A stretch of DNA of 32,134 nt from Desulfurellaceae bacterium (GCA_015490005.1 WFYS01000031.1:1-32134), one strand, 5' to 3'. Shown: positions 8,945 to 17,756, counted from the first letter of the stretch. Program-made: numbers and translations. The notes: generated by a model not told the origin, from the letters alone.

Positions 8945-9700
8945 ATGGCTTATTTAAAGTTTGAAAAAGAGGGCAATATTGGCATATTGACGTTGAATAG
9001 GCCTGAAAAGCACAATTCCATAAGCAAAGAATATATGGGCGAATTTGTAGAATTTCTAAACTTTGCAGAGAAAGAGCCTCTAAAAGCTCTGGTTATAAAG
9101 TCCGCTGGTGAGAATGTATTTTCAGCAGGCGGTGACATTAACTATTTTCTAACGCTTACAACAAAAGAAGATGCATTTAGTATGGCTTTAAACATGCACA
9201 ATATATTAAGCAGGTTTGAAGACCTAGATTATCCAACAATTTGTGCCCTCAACGGCTCTGCCATAGGAGGGGGATCTGAGATTATTTTGGCATTTGACAT
9301 AAGATTTTCAAGAAGCGACATATTTATACAGTTCAAAGAAAAAGCTATAGGCGTGACAACAGGCTGGGGCGGAACGTATAGACTGGTGAGACTTGTTGGT
9401 TATAGTAAAGCTTTGGAGCTATTGCTCTCAGCTAAAAAAATAGACGCAAAAGAAGCAAAGGATATAGGACTTGTCAATGATATATACGACAAATCAGTTT
9501 TAATGGAAAAGATAATGGAATTTTGCGAAAAACTCAAAGATGACGATGTCAGGCTTATAAAACATATAAAGAGACTTGCCAAAGAATCTCGATTTATATC
9601 AAGAGATGATGGAATGCAGTTAGAGAGAATGCTATTCTCTGAAAGTTGGATGTTTGGTAAAAGAGAACAACAGATGAAGAAGTTTACGGAGAAAAAATAA
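8945..9700 (+). CDS. Enoyl-CoA hydratase/isomerase family protein (crotonase)
   Basis: This is a 251-aa crotonase-fold protein acting on an acyl-CoA in the cytoplasm. FSAGGD at 59-64 and IGGGSE at 107-112 form the oxyanion-hole regions. Glu112 and Glu132 are exactly 20 residues apart, as are the catalytic Glu144/Glu164 of rat enoyl-CoA hydratase, so hydratase activity is plausible. The following GWGGTYRLVRLVG segment (140-152) and the C-terminal ERMLF...W resemble the ethylmalonyl-CoA/methylmalonyl-CoA decarboxylase branch (ECHDC1-like) as I recall it, so substrate is open. No beta-oxidation partners are adjacent. It begins two bases after the mtnA stop, and its stop shares a base with the ftsY start (TAATG). 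Confidence 0.88.
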   Translation: MAYLKFEKEGNIGILTLNRPEKHNSISKEYMGEFVEFLNFAEKEPLKALVIKSAGENVFSAGGDINYFLTLTTKEDAFSMALNMHNILSRFEDLDYPTICALNGSAIGGGSEIILAFDIRFSRSDIFIQFKEKAIGVTTGWGGTYRLVRLVGYSKALELLLSAKKIDAKEAKDIGLVNDIYDKSVLMEKIMEFCEKLKDDDVRLIKHIKRLAKESRFISRDDGMQLERMLFSESWMFGKREQQMKKFTEKK

Positions 9701-10611
9701 TGGGATTTTTAAAAAGCATATCGGAAAAGCTGTTTAAGACAAAGGATAATTTTACAAAAAAGATTCACGAAGAATCCTCAAAGGATGAACCTATCACTGA
9801 TGAGTACTTGGAATTTATAGAGGAATTGTTGATTGAGTCAGATTTTGGCGTAAAAACAACAATGAAAATTATGGAAGCGATAGATAAAGGCATATCTGAT
9901 GGCAGTGTAAAAGCAAGAAGGGATGTTGAGTTTAAAATCCGAGAAATTATACTTGAAATACTGAAACAGGTGGAAAAACCTTTAGAAATCAGAAAGAAGG
10001 GATTTGTTGTTCTTGTTGTTGGAATAAATGGTTCTGGTAAAACCACAACGATTGGAAAATTAGCAGATTTGAATACAGAAAAGGGCAAAAGGGTTATGCT
10101 TGTGGCAGCAGATACGTTCCGTGCAGCCGCCATAGACCAGCTTAAAATCTGGGCAGATGGGACAGGGGCGTTGTTTGTTAAGCAAGAAGAGGGTGCAGAT
10201 CCTGCAGCTGTTGCATTTGATGGTGTTAAAAGCGCTTTAGCAAGAAACGTAGATGCGGTTTTTATAGATACAGCCGGCAGATTACATACACAGAGAAACC
10301 TCATGAACGAGGTTATAAAAATCAAAAACGCCGTTAAAAAAGCATATAGCGAGGCACCACATGAAACACTGCTTGTATTGGATGCTACAATTGGTCAAAA
10401 CGCCATAAACCAAGCACGTGAGTTCAACAAAGCGTTAGATATAACAGGTATAGTTCTAACTAAAATGGACGGAACGGCAAAAGGTGGCATTATTGTTGCT
10501 ATAAGTGAAGAGTTTAAGATTCCGATTAGATATATCGGAATAGGTGAAAACGAGGAAGACTTAAAAGTTTTTAATGCAAGAGACTTTGTAGAGTCTGTAT
10601 TTGTACCATAA
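9700..10611 (+). CDS. ftsY: Signal recognition particle receptor FtsY
   Basis: This is the GTPase that docks SRP-bound ribosomes at the inner membrane. It is 303 aa, containing only the NG domain; the long acidic A domain of E. coli FtsY is absent, as in many non-enteric bacteria, and a short amphipathic N-terminus ([13 protein letters not shown]) could contact lipid. GTPase motifs are intact: GINGSGKT at 108-115, DTFRAAA at 138-144, DTAGR at 190-194, [10 protein letters not shown] near 252-261. The helical N domain occupies about 25-95. It is coupled to the crotonase gene by a TAATG junction. Confidence 0.96.
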   Translation: MGFLKSISEKLFKTKDNFTKKIHEESSKDEPITDEYLEFIEELLIESDFGVKTTMKIMEAIDKGISDGSVKARRDVEFKIREIILEILKQVEKPLEIRKKGFVVLVVGINGSGKTTTIGKLADLNTEKGKRVMLVAADTFRAAAIDQLKIWADGTGALFVKQEEGADPAAVAFDGVKSALARNVDAVFIDTAGRLHTQRNLMNEVIKIKNAVKKAYSEAPHETLLVLDATIGQNAINQAREFNKALDITGIVLTKMDGTAKGGIIVAISEEFKIPIRYIGIGENEEDLKVFNARDFVESVFVP

Positions 10612-10628
10612 ATTTTGGAGGTGAATAT

Positions 10629-11882
10629 ATGGGTGTAATAGTTGATGTTTATGCAATGGAAATCTTGGATTCAAGGGGGAATCCAACAATTAAATGTACG
10701 GTAAGAACGGACAACGATGTAATAGGCACATCCGAGATACCAAGTGGGGCATCTACGGGGGATAACGAGGCCATCGAGTTGAGGGACAATGGAGAAAGAT
10801 ATAGAGGCAAGGGTGTACAGAAAGCCATATCAAACATAAACGACAAAATTGCTAATGAAGTAATTGGTCTTGATGTGTTTGAGCAAGCTGAGATTGACAA
10901 TACAATGATCGAACTTGATGGAACGAAAAATAAATCCAACCTAGGAGCCAACGCTATACTTGCTGTGTCTTTAGCGTGTGCTAGAGCTGCGGCAAACGAA
11001 CTTAGAATGCCGCTTTACAGGTATTTAGGTGGACTGCACTCAAATCTCCTTCCTATCCCGCTGTTAAACATCTTAAATGGCGGCAAGCATGCTGACAACA
11101 ACGTGGATTTCCAAGAGTTTATGATTGCACCAATAGGAGCTGAAAGTTTCAAAGATGCGATAAGAATGGCTTCGGACACGTTTTGGACTTTGAAAGGTAT
11201 TTTGAAAGAAAAAGGTCTGTTCACTGGAGTTGGTGACGAGGGTGGCTTTGCACCAAATCTGCAATCTAATGAAGAACCTATTAAGTTGATTTTGGAGGCC
11301 ATAGAAAAGGCAGGGTATAAACCGATTGACGACATAGCCATTGCATTGGATCCTGCATCGAGCGAGTTTTACAGGGATGGAAAGTACATTGTTGGAGGGG
11401 ATAAACTCACAAACAATGATATGATTGCCCTATACAAAGAATTTGTTGAAAAATACCCTATAGTCGTATTAGAGGATGGCTTGGCTGAAAATGATTGGGA
11501 AGGATGGAAAAAGCTTACAGATGAACTTGGTGATAAAATAATGCTTATCGGCGATGATATATTTGTTACCAATGTTGAGCTGATCAGCAAAGGATTGGAA
11601 GAGGGTATAGCAAACGCTATATTGATAAAGCCAAACCAGATTGGAACCTTAACTGAGACACTCGATGCCATAAGGTTGGGTGAAGATGCAGCGTATAACT
11701 TAGTCATATCTCACAGATCTGGCGAAACATCCGATACATTTATTGCAGACTTAGCGGTTGCTTGCAACACAGGTTGGATTAAAACAGGGTCTGCTTGCAG
11801 GGGTGAAAGGATCTCTAAATACAACAGATTAATAGAGATAGAAGACGAGATGTACCCTTATGGCGAATACCCGACATGGTAG
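10629..11882 (+). CDS. eno: Enolase
   Basis: Enolase interconverts 2-phosphoglycerate and phosphoenolpyruvate. The 417 aa show all key parts: SGASTG mobile loop at 39-44, GDEGGFAP at 202-209 with catalytic Glu204, Mg2+ ligands Asp241 (ALDPASSEF), Glu282 (LEDGL) and Asp309 (GDDIF), catalytic base Lys334 (LIKPNQIGT), and SHRSGET at 361-367. The ATG has one of the strongest ribosome-binding sites in this stretch (GGAGGTG, 10617-10623). Its 3' end overlaps the next gene by 23 nt. The gene order eno followed by an FtsB/DivIC-like gene is common across bacteria. Confidence 0.97.
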   Translation: MGVIVDVYAMEILDSRGNPTIKCTVRTDNDVIGTSEIPSGASTGDNEAIELRDNGERYRGKGVQKAISNINDKIANEVIGLDVFEQAEIDNTMIELDGTKNKSNLGANAILAVSLACARAAANELRMPLYRYLGGLHSNLLPIPLLNILNGGKHADNNVDFQEFMIAPIGAESFKDAIRMASDTFWTLKGILKEKGLFTGVGDEGGFAPNLQSNEEPIKLILEAIEKAGYKPIDDIAIALDPASSEFYRDGKYIVGGDKLTNNDMIALYKEFVEKYPIVVLEDGLAENDWEGWKKLTDELGDKIMLIGDDIFVTNVELISKGLEEGIANAILIKPNQIGTLTETLDAIRLGEDAAYNLVISHRSGETSDTFIADLAVACNTGWIKTGSACRGERISKYNRLIEIEDEMYPYGEYPTW

Positions 11883-12168
11883 ATTTTTAAATACCATAAT
11901 TTCAATAACATTTATCATTGCAATTGGGTTAGTGGCGAAAGGAATATATTCGAAACAGTTACAAATGAGGGAGCTTAAAAAGGAAAGCTCCCTCTTGGAT
12001 AAAAAAATAATTCATGTCAAACAAAACATAAAAAAGATTAAGAGACAGATAGAAATGGCAAAAAATGATCCGTATTACATGAAACACGAAGCTGCTGACA
12101 GGTATTTAATTGTTTCAAAGGACGAAAGCATAATTATTTTCAACGACAACTCATCCAAAAATAAATAA
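11860..12168 (+). CDS. FtsB/DivIC-like septum formation initiator protein
   Basis: This is a 102-aa bitopic membrane protein with the layout of the FtsB/DivIC family: short N-terminus, one transmembrane helix at about 11-29, then a charged coiled coil at about 33-68 with heptad-like leucine/isoleucine spacing, and a conserved-looking end in which [21 protein letters not shown] matches the family pattern DPxYxExxAREELGxVxxGE. Such proteins link early and late divisome parts at the septum. The start lies inside the 3' end of eno (23-nt overlap); no other in-frame ATG precedes the membrane helix. Placement after eno supports the call. Confidence 0.82.
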   Translation: MANTRHGRFLNTIISITFIIAIGLVAKGIYSKQLQMRELKKESSLLDKKIIHVKQNIKKIKRQIEMAKNDPYYMKHEAADRYLIVSKDESIIIFNDNSSKNK

Positions 12169-12174
12169 TTTTCC

Positions 12175-13473
12175 ATGAAAGTTAATATAGTTGGTGCAGG
12201 CTTGGCAGGCATAGAAGCTGCCTTTACCCTGGCTAATAGAGGCATAGAAGTAAATCTCTTTGAGATGAAGCCAAAAAAATTTAGCGAAGTACATAAATCT
12301 GAGAAAGTTGCCGAGATAGTGTGTAGTAATTCTTTTGGAAGCACGAAATTAACAACAGCAAGCGGCGTTTTGAAAGAGGAAATGAGTATCTTGGACTCCG
12401 TTTTACTCAAAATTGCATCATTAACAAACGTTGAAGCGGGCAATGCCTTGGCCGTTGACAGGAAGAGGTTTTCGGATATTGCTACAAAATGGGTCGAAAA
12501 ACATCCTAATATCAACTTGATCAGGGAACGTATAACAAAACTGGACAACAACAGTATTTGGATTGTTGCTTGTGGGCCTTTGTGCGATAGTAAGCTTATT
12601 GATTTTTTAGGGGAAAACGTTATAAAGGGCGATCTTTTGTACTTCTTCGATGCAATAGCTCCGATTGTCTACGCAGATAGCATAGATTACTCAAAAGGTT
12701 TTTGGGGCTCTAGATATTCAGATAATAGAGACTACTTTAACTGCATCTTAACAGAGGAAGAATACAACAGGTTTTACAATGAACTTGTAAGGGCAGAAAA
12801 AGTTGAGTTTAAAGAATTCGAAAAGAACTATTACGAGGCGTGTTTACCGATTGAGGAGTTAGCAGAAAGGGGCAAGCAGACACTACTTTTTGGCCCACTA
12901 AAACCTGTTGGATTAAAATTTAAAGAAAAAACACCTTTTGCAGTTGTACAATTGAGAAAAGAAAACAAAGAAGGTACACTACTTGGTCTTGTTGGATTTC
13001 AAACAAAACTTACATACAAAGAACAGAAAAGGGTATTCAAACTAATACCCGCACTAAAAAATGCAGAATTTGCTAAACTGGGTAGTTTACACAGGAATAC
13101 GTTTATCGATTCGCCGAGATTGTTGAATATGTTTCTACAGGCAAAGGACAAGCCCAATGTGTTCTTTGCAGGACAAATCACGGGTGTTGAAGGATACATG
13201 GCAAGCGCCGTTACAGGAATATATATCGGGATGAATGTTGCACTGTTTTTAAAGAAAGGAAAGATGATGGAACCACCAAAAAATACTATGTTCGGTGGAC
13301 TTATTCATTACATAACATCCAAAGATGATGACTTTCAGCCCATTAGTGAAAATTTTGGTTTTATTGAAGTAGGTAAAGAAAGAAATAAAAAGAGCAAAAG
13401 AATAAAACAGGCTCAAGTTGCCATAAACAATACCAAAGCATGGAGAGAACAATATGAAAGTGAGTTTGATTGA
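12175..13473 (+). CDS. trmFO: Methylenetetrahydrofolate--tRNA-(uracil-5-)-methyltransferase TrmFO
   Basis: This enzyme makes m5U54 in the tRNA T-loop with methylene-tetrahydrofolate as carbon source and FADH2/NAD(P)H as reductant. The FAD motif GAGLAG is at 7-12, with EMKP at 34-37 and the TrmFO/GidA-family EIVCSNSFG at about 47-55. Near the C-terminus, FFAGQITGVEGYMASA is the typical second FAD contact. The length of 432 aa fits TrmFO and not the longer MnmG. It starts seven bases after the FtsB-like gene and its 3' end overlaps thyX by 20 nt. Confidence 0.95.
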   Translation: MKVNIVGAGLAGIEAAFTLANRGIEVNLFEMKPKKFSEVHKSEKVAEIVCSNSFGSTKLTTASGVLKEEMSILDSVLLKIASLTNVEAGNALAVDRKRFSDIATKWVEKHPNINLIRERITKLDNNSIWIVACGPLCDSKLIDFLGENVIKGDLLYFFDAIAPIVYADSIDYSKGFWGSRYSDNRDYFNCILTEEEYNRFYNELVRAEKVEFKEFEKNYYEACLPIEELAERGKQTLLFGPLKPVGLKFKEKTPFAVVQLRKENKEGTLLGLVGFQTKLTYKEQKRVFKLIPALKNAEFAKLGSLHRNTFIDSPRLLNMFLQAKDKPNVFFAGQITGVEGYMASAVTGIYIGMNVALFLKKGKMMEPPKNTMFGGLIHYITSKDDDFQPISENFGFIEVGKERNKKSKRIKQAQVAINNTKAWREQYESEFD

Positions 13474-14122
13474 ATACACTCCCAACCCGGATTACACAGC
13501 TGCGTTTGCAGCGAGGGTTTGTTATTCATCGGATATTGAAAAGCTGAAGTTGGATGATGAGGGTGTTAAAAATATCTTGAGGAGGGTGATAAAATCTGGC
13601 CATCACTCGGTTTTAGAGCATGTAAACTTCACGTTTCTCATAGAAGGGATAAGTAGAGTGGCAACGCATCAATTGGTTAGGCACAGAATTGCAAGCTATT
13701 CACAGCAAAGCCACAGATACACAAAGGTAAAAAAGGATAATTTTGTAATACCTGAAAATTTAAGCGAAGAGGCGAAGAAGCTCATGGAAAATCACTTTGA
13801 GACATCCATTGAGCTTTACAACAAATTAATAGAGATGGGAGTTAAAAAAGAGGACGCCCGGTTTGTAATACCGCAAGCGGTTAGTTCTAACATCGTCGTT
13901 ACAATGAATGCCCGTGAACTGTTGCATTTTTTCTCATTAAGATGTTGTGTTAGGGCACAGTGGGAAATCAGAAACTGTGCTATAGAGATGTTAAAGTTTG
14001 TTAAAAACAAAGCGTCTATAATCTTTGAAAACGCCGGGCCTGCATGCGTTAGGGGTAGGTGTCCCGAAGAGAACCCATGCGATAACATAAGGGAAATCAG
14101 GGAGTATTTTAAAAATTTATGA
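13454..14122 (+). CDS. thyX: Flavin-dependent thymidylate synthase ThyX
   Basis: ThyX methylates dUMP to dTMP with methylene-tetrahydrofolate, FAD and NADPH. The 222-aa protein carries the signature RHRIASYSQQSHR at 76-88 (RHRxxSxxxxSxR), preceded by HHSVLEHVNFTF (50-61). The start codon is inside the end of trmFO, with a GGAGAG ribosome-binding site just upstream. The stop overlaps the next gene by four bases. No thyA is visible in the window. Confidence 0.97.
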   Translation: MKVSLIEYTPNPDYTAAFAARVCYSSDIEKLKLDDEGVKNILRRVIKSGHHSVLEHVNFTFLIEGISRVATHQLVRHRIASYSQQSHRYTKVKKDNFVIPENLSEEAKKLMENHFETSIELYNKLIEMGVKKEDARFVIPQAVSSNIVVTMNARELLHFFSLRCCVRAQWEIRNCAIEMLKFVKNKASIIFENAGPACVRGRCPEENPCDNIREIREYFKNL

Positions 14123-14796
14123 GTGGTGTACTGTATGTTGTGTCAACGCCTATTGGAAACATGGATGATATAACATTTAGAGCCGTTCGGATTTTGAAAA
14201 GTGTCGACTATGTTTTGGCTGAATCCCCAAACCATTCAATAAGATTGCTTGAGAAGTACTCAATCAACACGAAACTTGCTAAATATAACGACGATTATGA
14301 TGTAAAAAAGGTTATTGAAGAGACACTAAACGATATAAAAGGTGGTATGTCAGTAGCACTTATAACCGACGCAGGAACACCAACAATTTCAGACCCCGGT
14401 TACAGGATTGTTAGAGCCTGTAGGGAAAATGGATTAAACGTTGTTCCTATACCAGGAGCCTCTGCTTTAGTAGCTGCTCTTTCTGCATCCGGCCTACCTA
14501 CAGATAAATTCATATTTTTGGGCTTTTTACCTAAAGGGCCAAACAAAAAAAGAAAAGCCTTAAAAGAGGCGGATATTGGCTGCACAATTGTCTTTTACGA
14601 ATCCCCAAACAGGATTTTAAAAACGTTAGGGGCAATTAAAGACTCGCTTGGAGAAAGAACTGTTGTAGTTGCCAGGGAGATAACAAAGATACATGAAGAG
14701 TTTTTGTATGGTCGCGTAAGTGAAGTGTTGGATAAGCTCTCAACTTACCCCTCTATTAAAGGTGAATTCGTTGTTCTTGTAGAAAAAGATGTTTAA
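14119..14796 (+). CDS. rsmI: 16S rRNA (cytidine-1402 2'-O)-methyltransferase RsmI
   Basis: This SAM-dependent enzyme methylates the ribose of C1402 in the decoding centre of 16S rRNA. It belongs to the tetrapyrrole methylase fold: YVVSTPIGNMDDITFRA at 6-22 is the RsmI N-terminus, TDAGTPTISDPG at 83-94 and PIPGASA at 110-116 form the SAM site, and the C-terminal REITKIHEE is typical. The 225-aa length equals the core domain, without the extra C-terminal part of E. coli RsmI. One departure: the segment usually reading AEDTR is AESPN here (34-38). It overlaps thyX by four bases and murJ by eight. Confidence 0.94.
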   Translation: MSGVLYVVSTPIGNMDDITFRAVRILKSVDYVLAESPNHSIRLLEKYSINTKLAKYNDDYDVKKVIEETLNDIKGGMSVALITDAGTPTISDPGYRIVRACRENGLNVVPIPGASALVAALSASGLPTDKFIFLGFLPKGPNKKRKALKEADIGCTIVFYESPNRILKTLGAIKDSLGERTVVVAREITKIHEEFLYGRVSEVLDKLSTYPSIKGEFVVLVEKDV

Positions 14797-16225
14797 AAAT
14801 GCAAAAACTATAGCCCTATTTACTCTCTTAAGTAGAATTTTAGGATATTTGAGAGACCTTTTCATAGCCGTTTTTTTCGGCGCGTCTATTTACACAGATA
14901 TGTTCTTTATAGCCTTTAGAATTCCAAACTCTTTAAGACGCTTTTTAGGCGAAGGCGCTGTAAATTCCTCAATAATACCTGTTATTTCAAAATTGGACGA
15001 AAAGGAAAAACTAAAAGCGGTTTGGAATATACTATTTTGGTTCTTTTTGCTCCTATTAATAATAACTGTTTTGGGTGTTGTTTTTTCAAAAGTACTTATT
15101 GCACTCTTCGCCGCAGGGTATGTTCACAATGGCTTAATGGATAAATTAGTCAAGACCGTTTTCCCATACATTTTTTTTATCGGTCTAACCGTACTTTTAA
15201 CTGGTATTCTTAACAGTTATAAACGTTTTGCCATACCATCTTTTGCACCATCCCTACTAAACATAAGTATAATAGCCTCGATTTTTCTTTTTTCTAAAGC
15301 ATTTTTAAATCCCATTTATGCCCTATGTTTGGGTGTTATTATAGGCGGCGTGCTTCAGCTCTTGATCTTGGCATTTGATTTTTCACGTTTAAAATTACCC
15401 TTAAACATCACATTTAAAATGGAGAGTTCAACTGTTGAAATTTTCAAACTCATGGGTATAACCGCTATTGGAAGTTCTGTTATGCAAATCTCTTCAATGG
15501 CCGATAGCTTCGTTGCTAGTTTCCTAAGAAGTGGAAGCTTTTCCTTTATCTTCTACGCAAATAGACTCTTTCAGCTGCCATTTGCTGTATTTTCATTAGC
15601 CTTAACACAAGGTACACTCCCAGATTTATCCCACATGAACAAAACAGAGCTCTCTAAATCCACAAAGTTACTATCTAGATTTGCAATCTTCTACTCTTCT
15701 CTTGTAACTCTCTACTTTCTTTTTTTCTCTTTCGACGTCGTGAGGTTGATCTTTATGCATGGCAAATTCAGCCTAACCGACGCCTTAAACGTCTCTTTAG
15801 CACTAAAAATTATGATAGCAAGCTTTGCCTTCTTTTCTCTAACAAAAATACTATCAAACGCCTTCTACTCACAAAAAGATGCAAAAACCCCACTTAAAGC
15901 ATCTATTTGGGCATCATCTACTGCAATAGCTTTATCCTTTATTTTAGGCTTCAAATTCGGGTTTACTGGGCTGGCTACATCGATGAGCATTTCTGGTTTT
16001 GTAAACTTTATTATTTTATACTATTTTTTCAATAAACAATTTGAAAGATTTTCTATTTCAAATTTCATTGATAAAATAACTATAATAGCTTTATCTCTTC
16101 TGCTTTTAATATCGGCAGCCTTAAGCTTTATCAGACTTGGCTTTCTAATAGCCTTATTTTTTTATGGATTTGCCTTTTTATTGGGTTTTAAAAGGTACTC
16201 AGCAGCCTTTAATAAATCGTCTTGA
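14789..16225 (+). CDS. murJ: Lipid II flippase MurJ (MviN family)
   Basis: This is an integral inner-membrane protein of the MOP superfamily that flips lipid II to the periplasm. The N-terminus SRILGYLRDLFIAVFFG (14-30) and RIPNSLRRFLGEGAVNSS (about 44-61) are MurJ hallmarks. A dozen or more hydrophobic stretches spread across the 478 residues fit the usual 14 helices. The start overlaps rsmI by eight bases. The last 64 nt overlap the 3' end of the opposite-strand mobA, an arrangement that leaves no room for an intergenic terminator. Confidence 0.95.
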   Translation: MFKNAKTIALFTLLSRILGYLRDLFIAVFFGASIYTDMFFIAFRIPNSLRRFLGEGAVNSSIIPVISKLDEKEKLKAVWNILFWFFLLLLIITVLGVVFSKVLIALFAAGYVHNGLMDKLVKTVFPYIFFIGLTVLLTGILNSYKRFAIPSFAPSLLNISIIASIFLFSKAFLNPIYALCLGVIIGGVLQLLILAFDFSRLKLPLNITFKMESSTVEIFKLMGITAIGSSVMQISSMADSFVASFLRSGSFSFIFYANRLFQLPFAVFSLALTQGTLPDLSHMNKTELSKSTKLLSRFAIFYSSLVTLYFLFFSFDVVRLIFMHGKFSLTDALNVSLALKIMIASFAFFSLTKILSNAFYSQKDAKTPLKASIWASSTAIALSFILGFKFGFTGLATSMSISGFVNFIILYYFFNKQFERFSISNFIDKITIIALSLLLLISAALSFIRLGFLIALFFYGFAFLLGFKRYSAAFNKSS

Positions 16226-16743
16226 GTGTTTATGTTAAAGAATTCTACGCACTCTTTAGAATACATGTTTATTACTTTATAATCAACGTTATTTAAAATC
16301 GATATTAAACTTCTATTGGCGCAGTTACTTTTCAAATTCAAGACAGATTTATCTATTGCTATTGGCAAAGAATAGACTCTTCCTTTACACTGAAACACGG
16401 TGATTTTCTTTCCTTTATCATCAACCAAAGCCCTTACCATCTTCTTCGTAATAAACGGCATATCAGCAGCAAAAAAAATAAATCTATCACCTTTAATTTT
16501 TTTCACAACTTCAAATATGCCACACAAAGGTCCACCAAATACTTTACTGTCTTCAACTATCTTAACATTTTTTATCGGTACAGTTTCTGAATTTCTTGTA
16601 GAGACGACTATATTGTCAGAAAATTGCTTCAACTTTTCTATAACAATCTGGATAAGGGGTTTGTCATCTACTTTAGCCCATCTTTTGTCTTCTTTAAACC
16701 TGCTACTTTTGCCGCCTGCCAAAACACAGAGAACTGTTTCCAT
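16162..16743 (-). CDS. mobA: Molybdenum cofactor guanylyltransferase MobA
   Basis: MobA attaches GMP to molybdopterin to form the bis-MGD cofactor of enzymes such as formate dehydrogenase and sulfur or thiosulfate reductases. The 193-aa protein has the nucleotidyltransferase signature LAGGKSSRFKEDK at 8-20, GGPLCGI at 70-76 and the metal-binding Asp94 in AADMPF. The ATG is at 16741-16743, with only a weak upstream purine stretch and a 66-bp divergent gap to the cupin gene. Its 3' end runs 64 nt into murJ on the other strand. An alternative is a related MobA-like nucleotidyltransferase of other specificity; the motif set makes MobA most likely. Confidence 0.88.
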   Translation of the reverse strand: METVLCVLAGGKSSRFKEDKRWAKVDDKPLIQIVIEKLKQFSDNIVVSTRNSETVPIKNVKIVEDSKVFGGPLCGIFEVVKKIKGDRFIFFAADMPFITKKMVRALVDDKGKKITVFQCKGRVYSLPIAIDKSVLNLKSNCANRSLISILNNVDYKVINMYSKECVEFFNINTQDDLLKAAEYLLKPNKKANP

Positions 16744-16809
16744 ATTAAAATTCTACCAAAATCTTGGAGTTTTTGCTAATATTTTCAAAACTCAAAAAGG
16801 AGGAGTGAG

Positions 16810-17160
16810 ATGTTTGTTGGATGTATTAATAATATCGAGGCGAAACCAATGGAAGGCGTTGGCGTTAAAAATACGCTAAAAAGGATACTGATAGGACCAC
16901 AAGAAGGTTGGGATTCCCATGTAATGAGACTATTTACCATTAAAAAAGACGGAAACACACCAAGACATAAGCACCCATGGCCACATATAAACTATGTTGT
17001 TGAGGGTAAGGGAATTTTGTATATGGACGGCAAGGAACATAAAGTTGAAAAAGATTGTGTGGCATATGTACCCTCTAATATTGAACATCAATACATAAAT
17101 ACAGGAGATGGCGACTTTGTTATCATCTGTATTGTACCGAAAGAAGGAGAAAACCTCTAG
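16810..17160 (+). CDS. Cupin domain protein
   Basis: This is a small single-domain cupin, 116 aa. The metal site of motif 1 is visible as His53, His55, His59 and Glu65 (PRHKHPWPH...EG), with His93 in motif 2 (PSNIEHQYINTG). Such proteins are often mononuclear metal enzymes or binding proteins; substrate unknown. A strong AAGGAGGAG ribosome-binding site (16796-16804) sits just before the ATG, and the gene is the first of the second plus-strand group. I could not find a good -35/-10 pair in the 66-bp gap to mobA. Its stop shares a base with the GTG of prmA (TAGTG). Confidence 0.88.
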   Translation: MFVGCINNIEAKPMEGVGVKNTLKRILIGPQEGWDSHVMRLFTIKKDGNTPRHKHPWPHINYVVEGKGILYMDGKEHKVEKDCVAYVPSNIEHQYINTGDGDFVIICIVPKEGENL

Positions 17161-17756
17161 TGGAATGGCGTTTTAAAAATAATCACAAGGTAATCAATAT
17201 TGGAAAAAATTTTTGTGTAGCACCTCCCTGGCATGAAACAGATAAAATCAAGATAGCTCTTACATCCGGCAAATCATTCGGAACAGGTGTCCATGAGACG
17301 ACTGTTAGCTGCATGGAGATTATGGAAAATTTACACTTAACAAACAGGAGTGTTTTAGATATAGGCTCAGGCAGCGGCATTCTATCCATCGTAGCATCAA
17401 AGTTAGGAGCAAGGAGAATAGTTGGCTTTGACATAGAAAAATTTGCTGTAGAGGAATGCATTAAAAATGCTTGTTTGAATAATGTTGAAAATATTGAATG
17501 CTTTGTATCAAGTACACCAAAATCAGTAAAAGGTCAATTTGACATTGTTATAGCCAATATCTTTGAAGACGTAATAATTTCAATGAGAGAAGATATAACA
17601 AGGCTTACAAAAAAGGGTGGATACGCACTATTTTCAGGAGTAATAATTGAAGAAAACTTTACGATTCAGAACATTTTTGAAAAATTGGGATTTAAACTTT
17701 TAAAAAACTTATTCTTGAATGATTATACAACACTTCTTTTTCAAAAGGGGGATTAG
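17160..17756 (+). CDS. prmA: Ribosomal protein L11 methyltransferase, short form
   Basis: This is a SAM-dependent methyltransferase with the PrmA signature FGTGVHETT at 40-48, SAM motif I VLDIGSGSG at 65-73 and IANI near 131-134. The protein is 198 aa, whereas PrmA is about 254 aa in Thermus and about 293 in E. coli. What is missing is the N-terminal ferredoxin-like domain that recognises L11; the sequence begins in the linker just before the APPWHE segment. The start is GTG and shares a base with the stop of the cupin gene, so no upstream extension is available in this frame. It could methylate L11 poorly, use another recognition partner, or act on another protein. Confidence 0.82.
   Translation: MEWRFKNNHKVINIGKNFCVAPPWHETDKIKIALTSGKSFGTGVHETTVSCMEIMENLHLTNRSVLDIGSGSGILSIVASKLGARRIVGFDIEKFAVEECIKNACLNNVENIECFVSSTPKSVKGQFDIVIANIFEDVIISMREDITRLTKKGGYALFSGVIIEENFTIQNIFEKLGFKLLKNLFLNDYTTLLFQKGD

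Noticed and set aside
16744-16809. Promoter for the first cupin gene in the gap to mobA
   Set aside because: TAATAT at 16777-16782 could be a -10, but nothing at the right distance resembles a -35, so I do not call it.
16400-16879. 159-aa plus-strand open frame across mobA
   Set aside because: It lies mostly opposite mobA, which has clear nucleotidyltransferase motifs; the low-complexity plus-strand translation is an antisense shadow.
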